64,000 nucleotides of DNA from RUG705 sp934101175 (GTDB taxonomy: Bacteria; Bacillota_I; Bacilli_A; RF39; UBA660): assembly GCA_934101175.1 (NCBI GenBank), contig CAKOQC010000001.1:62001-126000 (forward strand). The letters run 5' to 3'. A program made the position numbers and the translations under genes. Under the pieces are notes generated by a model, which did not search any database, was not told the DNA's origin, and saw only the letters and a program-made list of their open reading frames with translations. Positions 19,801-26,831 of this stretch are shown here, piece by piece (the stretch's first letter is position 1; each line of letters opens with the position of its first letter).

Positions 19801-22641
19801 TCAAATACAAGTAAAAAAGGTTATGCTGGAGGTTCTGGTATCGTTATAATTAGAAATGGTAGAGCTAATCCAGAAGTTACTTTTACTCCTAATGGAAATA
19901 CTAAGTATGTTAATAGTGTCTCTGTGTCAATGGATGTTAATAAAGGATATAATAACTTGGATACTTCTACTTATAAATATACTTTTTCAAAGAGTAGAAC
20001 AGCTACACCTGATAAGAGCTTTACAAGGGGTACTAGTTATACTTTTAGTGGCTTGTCAGGAATATATTATTTAGTAGCAAAAGCTTGTGATACAACAGGT
20101 GCATGTACTACACAAGTATCAAGCGCATTTTATTTAGATAATACAAAACCTACAGCTAGTCTTAGTTTAACTAATAGTGGATTTGCAGTTAATGCGACAG
20201 TATCTAATGTCGTAGATGCAGATTCAGGACTTAAGAATTATGGATATTTAATAACAACGGAAAGTACTTGTCCTACTTCTGGATACGTTACTTCTACAAG
20301 TAGTAGTTATAAATTTATGGTATCAGAATCAGGTACTTACAGAGTATGTGTAAAATTAACAGATAATACTGGCAATGTAAATTATATAAATAAAACAATT
20401 GCTGCTAATGTCACAAACTCTTATTACGAAAGAATTGCTAATAGTTATAGATGTAGTAATATAAGTAGTGGCAATGCTCCTTACTTAATTGATTATGCTG
20501 GTAATTGCCAATTAGTTGATGAAGGTAATGGCAATTGGAAGCTAGAATTATTAACAAGTGCTAGTGGTGGAAGTGGTCTTTCTATCAGTGAAAGTATTTA
20601 TGTAGATATCTTCATGGTAGGCGGCGGCGGTGGTGGTGGTACTGCTACTTATACTGATCTAAGTCAGTATGATTCTGATATTTGGTGGTATAATGGTTCA
20701 GGCGGCGGCGGCGGATATACAAAAACAATTAGTAAGTTTACTATGAATTCAGAAACATATACAGTTACAATTGGTTCTGGTGGAGCCGCTGGTAAAGATG
20801 GAGGTAATACTTCATTAGTAGGCGGTAACATAAGTCAGACGGCTAATGGTGGAAAAGCTGATGGTGGAGCCGGCGGATCTGGCGGCGGTGGCGGATGCTC
20901 AGGAAACGGATACGGTTGTACAGTTGGTTCTGGTGGTAAATTTGGTAGTAGTGGTGTTAGCGGTACTGGTAGTAATGGAGGTACGAGCAAATCCGGCGGA
21001 ACTGGTCAAGGAACAACGACTTGTGAGTTTGGTCAAAGTACTAGTGGAAGTAATACTGATTTAACGGGATGTACAACTGGAATAACAGCTTATGGTGCCG
21101 GCGGAAGTGCAGGAGGATCAAAAGCTGGAACTGCCAATACTGGCGCTGGTGGCGATGGAGCAAATTCTAATGGACTTAATGGTAGTCTTGCAAGTAGAGT
21201 TGGTTATGCCGGAGGATCAGGTGTTGTTATAATTAGAAATAGTAGAACAAATCCAAAAGTTACCTTTACTCCAAATGGAAATACTAAATATGTTAATAGT
21301 GTTTCAGTATTAATGGATGTTAACAAAGGATATAATAACTTGGATACCTCTACTTATAAATATACTTTTTCAAAGAGTAAAACAGCTACGCCTGATAAGA
21401 GTTTTACGAGAGGCAATAGTTATACCTTTAGTGATTTATCAGGAATATATTACTTAATAGCACAAGCTTGTGATACAACAGGGTCATGTGCTACTCAAGT
21501 ATCAAAAGCGTTCTATTTAGATAATACAAAACCTACTGCTAATCTTAGTTTAACTGCTAGTGAATTTGAGGTTACTGCAATAGTATCTAATGTTGTAGAT
21601 GAAGATTCTGGCCTTAAGAATTATGGATATTTAATAACAACAGCTAGTAGTTGTCCTACCTCTGGATATGTTACTTCAACAAATAGTAGTTATAAATTTA
21701 TGGTATCAGAATCAGGTACTTACAGAGTATGTGTAAAATTGACAGATAATACTGGTAATGTAAATTATATAAATAGTACAACTACAACTAGTGTTAGTAG
21801 TTCATATTATGAAAGAATTGCTAATAGTTATAAATGTAATAATGTTAGTAAGGGAAGTTCTCCATATTTAATTACTTATGATGGCAATTGCGAACTAATT
21901 AATGATGGTAATGGTAACTGGAGATTAAAATTGTTAACAAGTAATAGTAGTGGAAGCAGTCTTTCTATCAGCGAGAGTATTTATGCAGATATCTTTATGG
22001 TAGGAGGTGGCGGCGGCGGTGGTAATTCCTCATATTCTGATTTAAGACAGTATGATTCTGATGAATGGTGGTCTCCAGGATCTGGCGGCGGCGGCGGATA
22101 TACAAAAACAATAAAGAAAGTTACCTTGGGTACTTCTAATTATACTATAACGATTGGTGCAGGTGGAGCCGCTGGTACAGATGGTGGCAATACTTCATTA
22201 GTAGGCGGCAACATAAGTCAGACAGCTAATGGTGGAAAAGCTTCTGGTGGAGCAGGTGGATCCGGTGGTGGAGCAGGATGCTCGAGTTATTCTTATGGCG
22301 GTGGCGGTACTGCTTCTGGTGGCAAATACGGAAATGCTGGTGGCAATTGCACTGGTAGCGTTCTAGGCGGAGCCCAAAGCTTATCAGGAGGAGCTGGTCA
22401 AGGCACAACCACTTGTGAATTTGCTCAAAGTGCTAATGGTAGTAATACTGATTTAACCGGATGTGCAACTGGAGTAACAGCATATGGTGCAGGTGGAACT
22501 GCAGCTGGTTCAAAAGCAGGAACTGCTAATACTGGCGCTGGTGGCGATGGAGCAAGCGCTACTGGACTTGGTACTAGTCTTACAAGCAGAGCCGGTTATG
22601 CCGGTGGCTCAGGAATAATCATTATCCGTAATGCCAGATAA
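13888..22641 (+). CDS. giant glycine-rich surface protein with InlB-type repeats
   Basis: 2917 residues. The N-terminal hydrophobic segment (about 7-26) is followed by GSTFAYFSWRS, the pattern of SipW-processed signal peptides as in TasA. A beta-rich domain covers about 30-190, and two Ig-like stretches lie before 380. InlB/Listeria-type repeats with the GYxFDGW motif occur near 387-435, 617-665, 1015-1068 and 1461-1530. Between them are two carbohydrate-binding-like modules, each ending near the motif IDLTEAYGxGNEPT. An ALK-type glycine-rich domain lies at about 1174-1440, then three units of 461-463 residues from 1533 to the end. No LPXTG or other C-terminal anchor is present; it ends IIIIRNAR. 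I start at ATG 13888 behind GGAG (13875-13878), not at the TTG at 13873. Expression should depend on cassette B. Probable role: adhesion or an extracellular fibre. Confidence 0.85.
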   Translation: MDKKKKTLILMMVLGVIMILLGSTFAYFSWRSGENKEVVFNTSKGLQEYIIYDSGESKFIGDFQVGTSYTSGVHTTVSIYKSDKISDKMLYATINMKVKEIGENLNNSEALKWTVTLGNATSNGKVLASGNFSLLSTGSEMAILPNFEVTTTLTEYTIWIWLDETLADSSMTGETADVSIWTQVDQIVVDKFEITKLTNNYQIIKAIAVNSGKKIIGYQVTDSNTEPSTWISIPENEQNNIYNLEYTVNNTGTYYIWFKDKNNKIISKSIEISEINNNAPTCTWSEFNPSTIMPNNTSKITLTCIDNVVGITDKNITKEDITISNNNIVVDTINKESVSNGYKYTFTITGNSEGASNITLPKDTIKNKVNIGNEEIISKDINVRNTLTLTIDYNGGTSSKTYDSSYPYDSVIELSNPTKEGYDFDGWEVVSGNGKVIRNTLLNGNFASSEGWSTSSTSIDNKLSGTVENNVLYIEDTSNITGYWNYQPVKFISGHKYYIASKIDIRSLEAGTVDLRIRNTEGDAATQKTISEVTTPRTSFVATADDTWYAYQIGISSVSIANGSFAENMVIDLTEAYGLGNEPTQEWLDQNISYINESTLITDNENIKVKAKWRAKTNVLTIDPNVGTLLGKTSRLSYYLTSGDIKNIPNPTREGYDFDGYEIVSGSGNIIRNMVINGNFEDGTNGWTKRNSETILTNVSSGGINDSKYIKLEPKGTYRWLYSSKHYIPLNHIVYTSAYYQKHGGGNTRLLVYDSDDNAFLARYDSTSDDVTEWTRVSARMANTTNYEEYSTLVYGASSEYVEGMYSLWDNVLTIDLTEAYGSGNEPTKEWLDQNIDYFDGSNFTMKDQETVIRAKWKAKKYTVNFNGNMFSTASKTINGLTITYDYDNSYLTINGTPTSTSTVLSSLTGLSFTSGNKYTMTLTYVSGSYAYTGTGSASFVADVTNTSNTALATRNVVSSSYPTSGSKSNTLTVSDLASTDGSGFKFWMWASEPAKQTFTNYKMKVNITKSDTKKVSYNSTYGSLPIPKRVGFTFDGWYTGEKGTGTKITDSTKVAITSDQTLYAKWKDNVLPYGTAALSLTNGKYTLKLSNYGDDGSGLTGTYGFALTTNSNCSAATYTNQTGVSKDYTGSYTNGTTYYGCIKLTDKAGNIAYLSSAGVKYSYTNVNQQYTTAGEQTYTVPDTGTYKLEVWGAQGGSTTYSSKTYRGGYGGYSVGSISLTKGQKLYINVGGAGKGGASSSTFAGGYNGGGAITQTNGSDHYHASGGGATHIATVSGLLSTLSSKTSNILIVAGGGGGGYVHTYSTDYTSIGGEGGGIKGTDSTTAASNGKQGLGGTQTAGGKYKGSSETTSTIFGSFGKGGTPSASWGSAGGGGYYGGGASYGETSSNGNTGGGGGSGYIGNSSLTNKAMYCYNCTTSTATATKTNTTTKVSSTPTANYAKSGNGAARITATITTNVTSLVLTYNNNGGSGCYSKSIVKGGTYGTLCTPVRDGYSFDGWYTAATDGTKITSSTSVTVTANQTIYAHWNASTNPVITFSPDGNSSYVKGNITSTINVSKGSNDLNSSTLKYIYSLSDNVSPSVEFIPGNSYSLNSATGKYYLIAQACDVNGKCTKKISSPFYVDNTKPEGNVLLSQYKSSITANVNATDEGSEIKNYGYLITTASSCPTSGYTTSTNAQYTLNATASGTYRVCVKITDKAGNANTISNTITVTITEITYGTLISSYSCSNKTVGSSPYIISYTGKCEIVKEGTDNWKIKFLTSGTLKISTNLNVDTFLVGGGAGGGASDYNNLSQYDSGTWWSHGDGGSGGYTKTYRNIDIKSSDTYTITVGSGGAADTAGGKSSLVGGSINQAANGGNTNRGAGGSGGGAGCTQYYAGGGGAGAGGKYGNAGGDCTGNVLGGSQSLSGGSGQGTTTCEFEQSASGSSTDLTGCATGITAYGAGGTAAGTKTGTANTGNGGDGASSSELNNSNTSKKGYAGGSGIVIIRNGRANPEVTFTPNGNTKYVNSVSVSMDVNKGYNNLDTSTYKYTFSKSRTATPDKSFTRGTSYTFSGLSGIYYLVAKACDTTGACTTQVSSAFYLDNTKPTASLSLTNSGFAVNATVSNVVDADSGLKNYGYLITTESTCPTSGYVTSTSSSYKFMVSESGTYRVCVKLTDNTGNVNYINKTIAANVTNSYYERIANSYRCSNISSGNAPYLIDYAGNCQLVDEGNGNWKLELLTSASGGSGLSISESIYVDIFMVGGGGGGGTATYTDLSQYDSDIWWYNGSGGGGGYTKTISKFTMNSETYTVTIGSGGAAGKDGGNTSLVGGNISQTANGGKADGGAGGSGGGGGCSGNGYGCTVGSGGKFGSSGVSGTGSNGGTSKSGGTGQGTTTCEFGQSTSGSNTDLTGCTTGITAYGAGGSAGGSKAGTANTGAGGDGANSNGLNGSLASRVGYAGGSGVVIIRNSRTNPKVTFTPNGNTKYVNSVSVLMDVNKGYNNLDTSTYKYTFSKSKTATPDKSFTRGNSYTFSDLSGIYYLIAQACDTTGSCATQVSKAFYLDNTKPTANLSLTASEFEVTAIVSNVVDEDSGLKNYGYLITTASSCPTSGYVTSTNSSYKFMVSESGTYRVCVKLTDNTGNVNYINSTTTTSVSSSYYERIANSYKCNNVSKGSSPYLITYDGNCELINDGNGNWRLKLLTSNSSGSSLSISESIYADIFMVGGGGGGGNSSYSDLRQYDSDEWWSPGSGGGGGYTKTIKKVTLGTSNYTITIGAGGAAGTDGGNTSLVGGNISQTANGGKASGGAGGSGGGAGCSSYSYGGGGTASGGKYGNAGGNCTGSVLGGAQSLSGGAGQGTTTCEFAQSANGSNTDLTGCATGVTAYGAGGTAAGSKAGTANTGAGGDGASATGLGTSLTSRAGYAGGSGIIIIRNAR
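18484..22638 (+). repeat. three tandem 1.38-kb coding repeats
   Basis: Units start at NPVITFSPDGN (18484), NPEVTFTPNGN (19867) and NPKVTFTPNGN (21250), exactly 1383 bp apart, and the last runs to the stop codon. Each unit has two Ig-like domains with paired cysteines (SSCPTSGY, YRVCVKLTDNTGN) and then a glycine-rich domain with the repeated words FMVGGGGGG, SLVGG, GQGTTTCEF and YAGGSGIVIIRN. Units 2 and 3 are more alike than either is to unit 1. Confidence 0.9.
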
Positions 22642-22657
22642 AAATATAAAATATAAT

Positions 22658-22716
22658 AAAAGCATCTAATCTTGATGTGAACTCATTTAGAGACATCATT
22701 TACTAGGTGCTTTTTA
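22658..22716 (+). terminator. terminator of the giant surface gene
   Basis: Outer stem AAAAGCATCTA / TAGGTGCTTTT, inner GATGT/ACATC pairing, then TTTTT. Confidence 0.75.
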
Positions 22717-22755
22717 CTATATTTTAAAATAATATTAAAAAACAAAAAAGTTATA

Positions 22756-22936
22756 AAGTATTCTACTTTATTATTTCATAAACACGTAGTAAACCTTTGA
22801 AAATATTGACTTTATTAAAAAAATGAAACAAATAAAATGATGTGTATTTTTACAAAAAATTCCTTATATATCTTGTCTGCTTCCTTTATTTATAGTATAA
22901 TTTAACCATAGTAAATAGTTATCAAGTAAAATACTT
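22756..22936. promoter_or_regulatory. invertible promoter cassette C, ON orientation
   Basis: 181-bp block with inverted repeats AAGTATTCTACTT (22756-22768) and AAGTAAAATACTT (22924-22936), 12 of 13 matching when reverse-complemented. The interior repeats the plan of cassette B: GAAAATATTGACTTTATT, then a TTGTCT/TATAAT promoter facing right. The block and its right flank (TACTTGAGGACTTTTTAAGGAGTG) are homologous to those at 2179 and 13681. Confidence 0.8.
22873..22901 (+). promoter_or_regulatory. sigma-A promoter inside cassette C
   Basis: TTGTCT at 22873-22878, 17-bp spacer, TATAAT at 22896-22901; AAGGAG ribosome binding site at 22948-22953 for the gene at 22964. Confidence 0.8.
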
Positions 22937-22963
22937 GAGGACTTTTTAAGGAGTGTATTTTTA

Positions 22964-24424
22964 ATGGATAATATTTCAAAATTAGAAAAACTACTTGATA
23001 TGTATATTGAAAAAGATAAGCAAAACAAAAGAACTTATCAAGATAAATTAATTAAAAAAGATTTATATGAAGAACTATTTAATCTGTTTAGTAATGATTA
23101 TGATGAGATGAAAGATAATTCTCTTCCTATAGGTATCCTTTTTAACAGTATTTACAATAATGATATTTATTATCAAGAATTTTATCGTTTAGTCTTAAAG
23201 GCTAGAGTAGATAAAAATGGAAAATCAGAATTAAAACATCTTATAAATACTATTAAAAATGATTATAATCTTCTCTTAGAAGACATCTCTTCCTTAGAAA
23301 AACAAATAAATGCTAATAGGTCAGTAGTATCATCAGCTAATAGAGTAAAACTAAGCTTTAAATATCATAGTAGTATTGATGGTAAATATGATGTATATGC
23401 TGTTAAAAGAATTATTAGTTATTTTGAATTATCAGGTCTTATTAGTAATAAAGAAGAATTACTTTTAATAAATGAAATCGAATTATATAATCGTAAAGTA
23501 TCACTAGATAATAATAAAGATATTCAAGAAAATACTTATGCTGAAAATTTATATGAACAAATTCCTAATATTCTCTTAGCAGGATTTCAACCATGTGATA
23601 TTGTTCAAGTATCTCCGAATATTAAAGATACTCTTGATAGTTTCGTAAAACAAATAATTATTTCTATTACTGACTTATCTGAAGAAGAAGTAATTGAAGT
23701 AATTGAAGGTTATAAAAAATATAATCTTAGTGATAATGAATATAACTATATAGTTACTAGAATACTAGATAGTTATCAAGAAGATCTATTAGTATACTAT
23801 AATCTTTTACTTGATAAAGATGTATATACTAAAAGAAAAGAACGTTTAATAGTTATTAAAGATTATTATTCTATCTTAGATAAATATCTTTATCTATCAG
23901 ATTATTATGATAAGATCTCTGAAGAAGTATCTTCTTATGATGACACACCTGATACATTATCAGAAGAAGAATTATTAACTAAAGACACCCCTAGAAGATT
24001 AATATATTCAAGATCATTAGTAAACCCATTAAAATCATATGTTGTTGAAGATATGGATAGTATACCTAATGAATATTATAATACTATCAAAGAATTATTA
24101 TATGACTTTAAAAATAATGTTATAAGTTTAAAAAAGACTAAGCGATTAGCAGATTCTAGTGGTAAACTTACAAGTTCTAGAGAACTACTTGATGACCAAG
24201 TAAGAATAGTACTAAGACATGTAAGTAATGACATTTACTGTATCATGGGAGTATTTGCTAAAAAGAGTAATAATGAAAGAGCAATCTATGAAAGATTAAA
24301 AAATCGTACTATTCCAGATATTTCTAATGAAGAACTATTAACAAAACAACTAGAATTATCTAATTATACCGAAGGTGAACTTATATCCTTAATTGAAGAA
24401 AAAGGAAGAAAAGGTACAAGATAA
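22964..24424 (+). CDS. uncharacterised helical cytoplasmic protein behind cassette C
   Basis: 486 residues, no signal peptide or membrane segment, rich in Asp, Glu, Lys, Tyr and Leu; predicted largely helical. The family is not recognised. The last 120 residues (about 350-455) contain an extended stretch LLDDQVRIVLRHVSNDIYCIMG followed by VFAKKSNNERAIYERLKNR. That order, strand, strand, V/G-F-x-K-K, helix, resembles the core of RelE/HigB-type ribonuclease toxins. This is a pattern-level suggestion only. The gene is alone between cassette C and a terminator, so its expression should be phase variable. Unlike the other two cassette genes it has no surface signal. Confidence 0.55.
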   Translation: MDNISKLEKLLDMYIEKDKQNKRTYQDKLIKKDLYEELFNLFSNDYDEMKDNSLPIGILFNSIYNNDIYYQEFYRLVLKARVDKNGKSELKHLINTIKNDYNLLLEDISSLEKQINANRSVVSSANRVKLSFKYHSSIDGKYDVYAVKRIISYFELSGLISNKEELLLINEIELYNRKVSLDNNKDIQENTYAENLYEQIPNILLAGFQPCDIVQVSPNIKDTLDSFVKQIIISITDLSEEEVIEVIEGYKKYNLSDNEYNYIVTRILDSYQEDLLVYYNLLLDKDVYTKRKERLIVIKDYYSILDKYLYLSDYYDKISEEVSSYDDTPDTLSEEELLTKDTPRRLIYSRSLVNPLKSYVVEDMDSIPNEYYNTIKELLYDFKNNVISLKKTKRLADSSGKLTSSRELLDDQVRIVLRHVSNDIYCIMGVFAKKSNNERAIYERLKNRTIPDISNEELLTKQLELSNYTEGELISLIEEKGRKGTR

Positions 24425-24442
24425 ATAAAATAATATTAATAT

Positions 24443-24515
24443 AAGTAGACATATAAAAATAAACTATTCTTAATCATATTAAAAATAAGTTTATAATAAA
24501 TTGTCTACTTTTCAT
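24443..24515 (+). terminator. long-loop hairpin after 22964 gene
   Basis: AAGTAGACA (24443-24451) pairs with TGTCTACTT (24502-24510), with an inner ATAAACT/AGTTTAT pair; TTC follows. Confidence 0.5.
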
Positions 24516-24595
24516 AAGCCATCTAATTTTTATCTATTTTTTGTTATATCTAAGAAAAAACATCATATATTTAACTAGAAAGAAAAGAGGAAATT

Positions 24596-25084
24596 ATGAT
24601 AAATAAAAAGAATTTATGGTTTTTAACATTATTTAGTTTAGTACTTGTATTAAGTGTTTATTATGTAACTATGCCTAAAGAACTCTTAACTACTAATAAT
24701 GGAGAAGTTATAGATAACAAAGTGAATGTAGATATTAAAGAAGCTAATATTATTGAAACTTTAAAACAAGAAGATGAAAATGCTACTTTAGAAGAAATTA
24801 ATAAATATAAATTAACTATTAGTAATGGAGATGTTACTACTGAAGAAAAAAATAAAGCTTTTGATGCTATTAAGTTATTAAATCAAATTAGTAGTAAGGA
24901 ATCTCTTTTAGAAGAAAAAGTAAAAAATGTTCATAATTTAGATACTTTTATTAAAATAGATGGTGATCAAATAAGAGTAGTAGTAGATAGTGATGATCAT
25001 ACGAGTACTCTTGCTAATGATATCATGCGTACTATCCAAAGTAATTTTGATACTAAGAAATATATTTCTATTCAATTTAAATAA
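24596..25084 (+). CDS. spoIIIAH: stage III sporulation protein SpoIIIAH-like
   Basis: 162 residues. The N-terminal membrane helix KKNLWFLTLFSLVLVLSVYYVTMP is a hallmark of SpoIIIAH. The rest is an external YscJ/FliF-like ring-forming domain, ending in FIKIDGDQIRVVVDSDDHTS. In the mother cell SpoIIIAH pairs across the septum with forespore SpoIIQ to form the feeding channel needed for sigma-G activity. The length is short compared with about 218 residues in Bacillus, with a reduced linker. The rest of the spoIIIA operon is not next to it here. A sigma-E-like CATATATT lies at 24564-24571, but the upstream ATA is only 15 bases away, so the promoter is uncertain. Confidence 0.85.
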   Translation: MINKKNLWFLTLFSLVLVLSVYYVTMPKELLTTNNGEVIDNKVNVDIKEANIIETLKQEDENATLEEINKYKLTISNGDVTTEEKNKAFDAIKLLNQISSKESLLEEKVKNVHNLDTFIKIDGDQIRVVVDSDDHTSTLANDIMRTIQSNFDTKKYISIQFK

Positions 25085-25101
25085 TAGTGATAAATACTCT
25101 C

Positions 25102-25128
25102 ACTTAAATACTCTTCCTGCATACAATA
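25102..25128 (+). promoter_or_regulatory. sigma-K-type promoter of gerE
   Basis: AC at 25102-25103, 16-bp spacer, CATACAATA at 25120-25128, matching the sigma-K pattern AC-N16/17-CATAnnnTA. gerE is a known sigma-K gene in Bacillus, which fits. Confidence 0.65.
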
Positions 25129-25170
25129 TTATGAAAATATAAAACCACCCAAAAGGGGAAGAGAGGTATT

Positions 25171-25377
25171 ATGGATAAGTATATATTAACAAAAAGAGAA
25201 AAAGAAGTATTTAATTTATTAGTACAAAATAAGACTACTAAAGACATTGCTCTCACTTTAGGAATAAGTGAAAAAACAGTCAGAAATCATATTTCTAATG
25301 CGATGCAAAAGCTAGGAGTAAAAGGGCGAGCTCAAGCAGTAGTAGAATTACTAAGAATGAAAATAATTAGTATTTAG
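25171..25377 (+). CDS. gerE: sporulation regulator GerE
   Basis: 68 residues, a stand-alone LuxR-type helix-turn-helix. LTKREKEVF, TTKDIALTLGISEKTVRNHI, SNAMQKLGVKGRAQAVVELLRM correspond almost residue for residue to Bacillus GerE. It acts in the mother cell late in sporulation to switch coat-gene expression under sigma-K. The ribosome binding site GGGGAAGAGAGG lies 6-17 bases before the ATG. A compact terminator overlaps the stop codon. Confidence 0.95.
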   Translation: MDKYILTKREKEVFNLLVQNKTTKDIALTLGISEKTVRNHISNAMQKLGVKGRAQAVVELLRMKIISI

Positions 25378-25394
25378 CCACTTAGTGGCTTTTT
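25377..25394 (+). terminator. gerE terminator
   Basis: GCCAC-TTA-GTGGC followed by TTTTT; overlaps the last base of the stop codon. Confidence 0.85.
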
Positions 25395-25397
25395 CTC

Positions 25398-25424
25398 ATA
25401 TTTATATTTAAAAATACATATACT
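25398..25424 (+). promoter_or_regulatory. sigma-E-like promoter of gerM
   Basis: ATA at 25398-25400, 16-bp spacer, CATATACT at 25417-25424, close to the sigma-E consensus ATA-N16/18-CATACANT. Confidence 0.5.
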
Positions 25425-25440
25425 TAATTAGGGTGATATC

Positions 25441-26391
25441 GTGTTAAAAAAGATGATGTTAAAAAAAATCGCTGTTGCTACTTCTTTATTATTAGTAATG
25501 TTAATGTTATATTTAATTCCCTCTAATAAAGATGAAATAGAAGTAAAACAAATTCTTGAATATACTTATCCCAATGATTTAGAAGCTATCTATTTAATTG
25601 ATAGTTATAATAATCTATCAAGAACTAAAATAAGTGTTAATAATCAAGATACTATTACTAAAGCTAAAGATTTAATTGAAGGTCTAACCATAGGAGGTAA
25701 GAAACAAGATATTCTTCCTAATGGTTTTAAACCTTTATTACCATCTAATACTAAAATTCTAGATATAAAATTAACTGAAAATGTCTTGACTATAGATTTT
25801 TCTAAAGAATTTTTAAATGTTAAGAAAGAAAATGAAGAACAGGTAATTGAAGCCTTAACATATACTCTAACTAGTATTAAAGGTATAAATAAGATATCTC
25901 TTTCTATTGAAGGTAATAAGTTAACTAGTCTTCCTAATAGTAAAAAGAAATTACCTGAATATCTTGATAAGAGTTATGGCATTAATAAAGAGTATGAATT
26001 AACTAGTTTATCTTCTATTGATTCATATACTATTTATTATGTTCTAAATTATAATAATGAAGTATACTATACCCCTGTAACAAAGTATATTAATAATGAA
26101 AATCAAGATAAAGTTAAAGTAATTATTGATGAATTGGCTGCTTCTTTATCTTATGAAACTAATTTAATGACTTATCTAGATACTAATGCTAAGCTTCTAA
26201 ATTATGAAATAAATGATAAAACTATTAAACTAGACTTTGATGAGTTTATTTTATCTGATATAACGAATAATACTATTTTAGAAGAAGTAGTATATACTAT
26301 TGGCTTGTCTCTATGTGATGAGTTAGATTTAGATACAGTTATCTTTCTTGTAAATGATGAAGTTATTACTACTTTTAAATTAAATGATTAG
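25441..26391 (+). CDS. gerM: GerMN-domain sporulation protein GerM
   Basis: 316 residues. An N-terminal membrane anchor or signal (about 9-26) precedes two tandem GerMN domains: about 50-160 (VLTIDFSKEFLNVKKENEEQVIEALTYTLTSI) and about 195-310 (TIKLDFDEFILSDITNNTILEEVVYTIGLSL). GerM is needed for forespore engulfment and SpoIIQ/SpoIIIAH channel assembly in Bacillus. The GTG start at 25441 follows GGGTGAT; an ATG at 25453 is the alternative. It lies in a short cluster with spoIIIAH and gerE, and the upstream sigma-E-like promoter suggests mother-cell expression. Confidence 0.88.
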   Translation: MLKKMMLKKIAVATSLLLVMLMLYLIPSNKDEIEVKQILEYTYPNDLEAIYLIDSYNNLSRTKISVNNQDTITKAKDLIEGLTIGGKKQDILPNGFKPLLPSNTKILDIKLTENVLTIDFSKEFLNVKKENEEQVIEALTYTLTSIKGINKISLSIEGNKLTSLPNSKKKLPEYLDKSYGINKEYELTSLSSIDSYTIYYVLNYNNEVYYTPVTKYINNENQDKVKVIIDELAASLSYETNLMTYLDTNAKLLNYEINDKTIKLDFDEFILSDITNNTILEEVVYTIGLSLCDELDLDTVIFLVNDEVITTFKLND

Positions 26392-26439
26392 TTATTAATA
26401 TATAATTATCTATAAATTATAAATAATATCACTTTAAAT

Positions 26440-26495
26440 AAAACCATATGATTTATCTAAGTATTATCTTAGTAAATAATCATATGGTTTTAATA
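26440..26495 (+). terminator. gerM terminator
   Basis: Long hairpin: AAAACCATATGAT pairs with ATCATATGGTTTT, and the inner CTAAG/CTTAG closes the loop. Confidence 0.8.
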
Positions 26496-26508
26496 TATAA
26501 TAAAGTAA

Positions 26509-26531
26509 ATAAAAAACCACTAAATAGTGGT
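26509..26531 (-). terminator. terminator of tRNA-Arg
   Basis: Minus strand: ACCACT-ATTT-AGTGGT followed by a run of T. Confidence 0.8.
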
Positions 26532-26544
26532 CTAATATCATAAG

Positions 26545-26621
26545 TGGCGTCCCCAGAAGGATTCGAACCTTCGACCGCACGCTTAGAAGGCGTGTGCTCT
26601 ATCCAGCTGAGCTATGAGGAC
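26545..26621 (-). tRNA. tRNA-Arg(UCU), CCA encoded
   Basis: 77-base cloverleaf on the minus strand: acceptor GTCCTCA pairs with TGGGGAC, D arm with AGCTCAGCTGGATAGAGC, anticodon loop TTCTAAG giving anticodon TCT, T loop TTCGAAT, 3' CCA present in the DNA. Confidence 0.97.
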
Positions 26622-26763
26622 ATCATTTCCTGAAGTTCTATCTAATTATATAATATAATTTTAAATATTTCAAGTACTTTTTATAAAAAAATTAAAATAT
26701 TTTTAAAAAACTTAAAAAATGCTTAATAATTCGACAAATAGGCTTACAAAATTACCCATTAGA

Positions 26764-26792
26764 TTGATTTAAATAAATATTTATGATAAAAT
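26764..26792 (+). promoter_or_regulatory. promoter of the surface polysaccharide operon
   Basis: TTGATT at 26764-26769, 17-bp spacer, TAAAAT at 26787-26792, about 40 bases before the first gene. No other promoter or terminator is evident until 39732. Confidence 0.6.
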
Positions 26793-26831
26793 TTAAATAA
26801 GTGTATGAAATAGAAAACGCGAGGTATTGTA

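Noticed and set aside
17759..21064. Several long plus-strand frames inside the giant surface gene
   Set aside because: They are shifted frames of GGT/GGA-rich glycine codons, without ribosome binding sites, inside a clearly coding frame.
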